This document shows positions 9,887 through 12,111 of a stretch of DNA of 12,111 nucleotides, in pieces. Numbering within the stretch: position 1 is the first letter of the stretch; every line of letters begins with the position of its first letter. The stretch comes from Baffinella frigidus (Eukaryota > Cryptophyceae > Cryptomonadales > Baffinellaceae), in the NCBI GenBank assembly GCA_026770585.1, contig MU646543.1, positions 25,711 to 37,821 of the forward strand. The letters run 5' to 3'. Under the pieces are notes generated by a model that saw only the letters and a program-made list of their open reading frames with translations, had not been told where the DNA came from and did not search any database. Position numbers and translations under genes: made by a program.

Positions 9887-10380
9887 TTGGCACAACGGCG
9901 ATTCCTCTCTTTCATGAATTCAGGATTCAGAACTCCAAAGTCAGAACCGTTTCAGCCCCAGTGGTTGGCGGGGCCGCCGCCTCGCTGCGGGCGACCCCAT
10001 CAAAAAACGGTTTTTGATCCCATCAAACAACGCCCGCACCTGCTCGGGCTTCTCTCTCTCCCGAATGCACGCCGACGAGCCGCGCAGCAAGCGCTCGTCG
10101 ACGCGACTCAGCGGAGGGTCCTAGTCCCTGAGAATAGGCCTACCGTAGGCCGCGCTTGTCGACGCGACTCAGCGGGACCGCGCGCAAGCGGCTGGGTCCT
10201 TCGGCCTTTCGGAGCACCAAGGGCCCACTGCGCACCCGTTCAGAGCGGCCACAAACTCGCCCTCGCGTGTCCCTCCTCCCTCCACTGCTCCACCGCATCG
10301 CTGCGAGAGCTTGGGGGAGCGCCGCTGGCTTCTACCCGCTAGGAGGGGCAGCCACACTGGGCATTTAGTCTGCCCAGCTC
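9887..10380. other. GC-rich stretch with open frames but no recognised gene
   Basis: A 151-codon + strand frame (9887-10342) has no family features. An antisense 59-codon open frame (9941-10120) reads in part EKPEQVRALFDGIKNRF and looks more protein-like, but has no Met and no homology I recognise. GTCGACGCGACTCAGCGG is duplicated (10097 and 10158) around a GGCCTACCGTAGGCC palindrome, and ATCAAAAA/TTTTTGAT forms a hairpin near 10002-10020. Confidence 0.3.
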
Positions 10381-11030
10381 CGCCCAGCACTGCACAGCAT
10401 TGCTCAGCACAGGGCAGCCTCTGCCCAGCACTGTCCAGCACTGCCACGATCCTGGCACGTCCCTCCCCGGACGGGACACCCCCGCCGTCTCCCTAGCACC
10501 GTTAACGGCGGTGGCAGCAACAGCATACCCCGATGTCTCTCCCTCTCCGGGAGAGAAGGTGGCAGCGTGCGCGTTTCCAGTCCGCGCGCTCTCTCTCTCT
10601 CTCTCGCATCCTCCTTCCAGTCGAGCGAGTGAACTGAACGCCGGTTGACCATCAACTCACGCCGGTTGACCATCAACTTGACCGTTCGTTCGGGCCCGAA
10701 CGAGCGAGTTAGGGGGTGAGGAGAGCCGGGCCCTGCTCACCGCCCTCCCCTCCTCATCCCCAACTCCGAACTATCCACCGCCCGCCCCCTCTCCCGGCCC
10801 CTTCTCCGCCCCGCCCCGCCCCGCCACGCCCCGCCACGCCCTGAGGCCCGGGTCAGAAGCCAACACGGATCGTGCTCACCGTGGGACAGGCTTCACGTCG
10901 ACCACCTGCGCGGCCCTGCGCACCGCCCTGCTTCTTCGTCTTCGTCTTCCGACTTCCCCCCTGCTCTCCTCACTCGTACCACGCGCCCAGATCATCAGCC
11001 CTGGAAAGCGCCCCCCGGGGCCAGGGCCAC
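10370..11030. repeat. C-rich low-complexity region
   Basis: Holds degenerate CCCAGCACTG repeats (10373-10445), a CT microsatellite (about 10588-10606), two CGCCGGTTGACCATCAACT units (10639, 10661), the GTTCGGGCCCGAAC palindrome (10688-10701) and CCCCGCC-type repeats (10808-10845). It could be a promoter-proximal region, but no gene start is visible. Confidence 0.5.
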
Positions 11031-11125
11031 GCCGGTTGACCATCAACTTGACCATCAACTTGACCATCAACGTGAAGCCGCTCCGAGGGGGGCGTCAGCC
11101 GTCAGCCGTCAGCCGTCAGCCGTCA
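11031..11125 (+). repeat. Short tandem repeats
   Basis: CGCCGGTTGACCATCAACTT followed by GACCATCAACTT repeats, then about five copies of the heptamer GTCAGCC at 11095-11126. Confidence 0.75.
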
Positions 11126-11257
11126 GAGGGGAGAGTGCCGAGGATGAGCGACTTCACGGCCACCGCCGACGCGGCCCAGTCTGTACCCCTGGAACGTATC
11201 CTGCCGGCCCTGCTTCGCGCCGAAAGGAGCGACTTTACGCGAAGCGACGCCCCCCCC

Positions 11258-11650
11258 CCGCGGCCACGCCGCATGTGGGGCACGCTTGCCACGTCGGGTC
11301 GGTCAGCTTCCCGCACCTGTTTCGGGGGTTGGGCGTTACGGTCAAGACAGTCAAGACAGTCACAAGACAAGACAGTCAAGACAAGACAGTCAAGACAGGC
11401 AGAGATCGTCGCGTAGGGGACACGCCGCATGTGGGGCACGCTTGTTACGTCGGGTCCGTGATCTTCCCGCACCTGGTTGTCAGGGGTTAGGCGTTACGGT
11501 TAAGACAGTCAAGACAGTCGAGACAAGACAGTCAAGACAGTCAAGACAAGATAGTCAAGACAGTCAAGACAGTCGATACAGTCAAGACAGTCAGAGATCT
11601 TCGCGTAGGGGACACGTCGGGCCCGTCAGCTTGCCGCACCTGGTTCAGGG
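11258..11650 (+). repeat. Nested tandem repeat with CAAGACAGT arrays
   Basis: Large units start near 11260 and 11417, with a partial third near 11605. They share ACGCCGCATGTGGGGCACG, CGTCGGGT, CCGCACCTG and GGCGTTACGGT. Units 1 and 2 then run into a CAAGACAGT-type array ending AGAGATCNTCGCGTAGGGGAC. Long open frames here come from repeat periodicity. Confidence 0.85.
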
Positions 11651-11692
11651 GCTGGTCAGACGCGGTTCCGGTCATGTCAGAAGTGACGCAAA

Positions 11693-11799
11693 CGTAGTCC
11701 TGTTTTGTTCTCCGAGGAATACGGTAAAGAATGCAGGGTCCCGAAACGTGGTCCTATTTTTTTCTCTGAGTAATATGGTGAAGGGTGCAGGGTCCCGGG
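11693..11799 (+). repeat. Two 55-bp tandem units
   Basis: CGTAGTCCTGTTTTGTTCTC...GCAGGGTCCCG at 11693 is repeated with about a dozen changes at 11748. Confidence 0.65.
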
Positions 11800-11821
11800 T
11801 TCGCGGGTCTGTCAGCTTTCT

Positions 11822-12111
11822 GCACCTGAGAGAGAGAAAGAGAGAGAGAGAGGGGTGAAGGTTCAGGGTCCAGGGTCCAGGGCTCAGGGTGCAGGGTGCA
11901 GGGTGCAGGGTGTAGGGTTCAGGAGTGAAGGGTAAGGTTGTGCAACATGAGTTGGTGCAGGGTTCACGGGTGCCGCACCCGGCGCACAGCTGACCAGGCT
12001 TAGGGTTTCCTTGGGTTTAGGGTGTAGAGTGTAGGGTATAGGGTGTAGGGTGTAGGGTGTAGGGTGTAGGGTGTAGGGTGTAGGGTGTAGGGTGTAGGGT
12101 TTGGGGTGTAG
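11822..12111 (+). repeat. Degenerate subtelomere-like G-rich array ending in TGTAGGG repeats
   Basis: A GA microsatellite (about 11829-11854), then GGGTCCA/GGGTGCA heptamers (11868-11922), TTAGGGTTT and TTTAGGG (12000-12020), and from about 12022 an almost regular TGTAGGG array that runs off the window edge. The heptamer is one base from the TTTAGGG telomere unit. Confidence 0.75.

Noticed and set aside
11286-11858. 190-codon + strand frame
   Set aside because: Its composition (repeated QDSQDS, RQSRQ) comes from the CAAGACAGT array, with no domain.
1-12111. rRNA or tRNA genes
   Set aside because: I saw no rRNA core segments or tRNA-like A/B-box arrangement; absence was judged by eye only.

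Overview
The window looks like nuclear DNA from an intron-bearing eukaryote, probably an alga or another protist. It has GT-AG splice sites, no operon-like gene packing, plant/alga-type TTTAGGG telomere-like repeats (exact and degenerate), many TA-ended hairpin elements and large tandem arrays. I cannot name the species.

The left half (about 306-6701, + strand) holds the 3' part of one gene that ordinary ORF calling misses because its exons are only 52-229 bases long and lie in introns of 1.0-2.1 kb. Read together, five exons encode about 175 residues of the C-terminal half of a PLP-dependent D-cysteine desulfhydrase / ACC deaminase-like enzyme. The landmarks run in family order: ACGT|GATIAG, VLGFPALKGGDFL, DYHFGGYGKTTPELIAF, LDPVYTGKMLFG, GIYDMAKKGEL and RVLAIHTGGLQ. 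All four internal splice junctions are phase-compatible. The N-terminal exons lie left of the window. I could not identify the last exon.

The introns are unusual. Beside nearly every exon there are extra partial copies of that exon's edge, with its splice site: a 360-bp duplication repeats the start of exon 2, a 223-bp tandem array repeats the first half of exon 3, short fragments repeat the ends of exons 3 and 4, and exon 5 has three further damaged copies. The introns also carry long near-perfect hairpins with TA at both ends, like Tc1/mariner-derived MITEs, and a strongly over-used octamer GTCAACTT/AAGTTGAC.

From 6.7 to 9.9 kb there is no convincing gene. It holds four copies of one hairpin family (TACAGGGGTACCTCGC ends), three of another (TATCCC..AAGTGRC ends), a composite repeat family, and a compact perfect heat-shock-element-like site at 7503-7525. 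From 9.9 to 11.2 kb the sequence is C-rich, with low-complexity and short tandem repeats. From 11.2 kb to the end there are nested tandem repeats, ending in a TGTAGGG heptamer array that runs off the window and resembles degenerate subtelomeric sequence.
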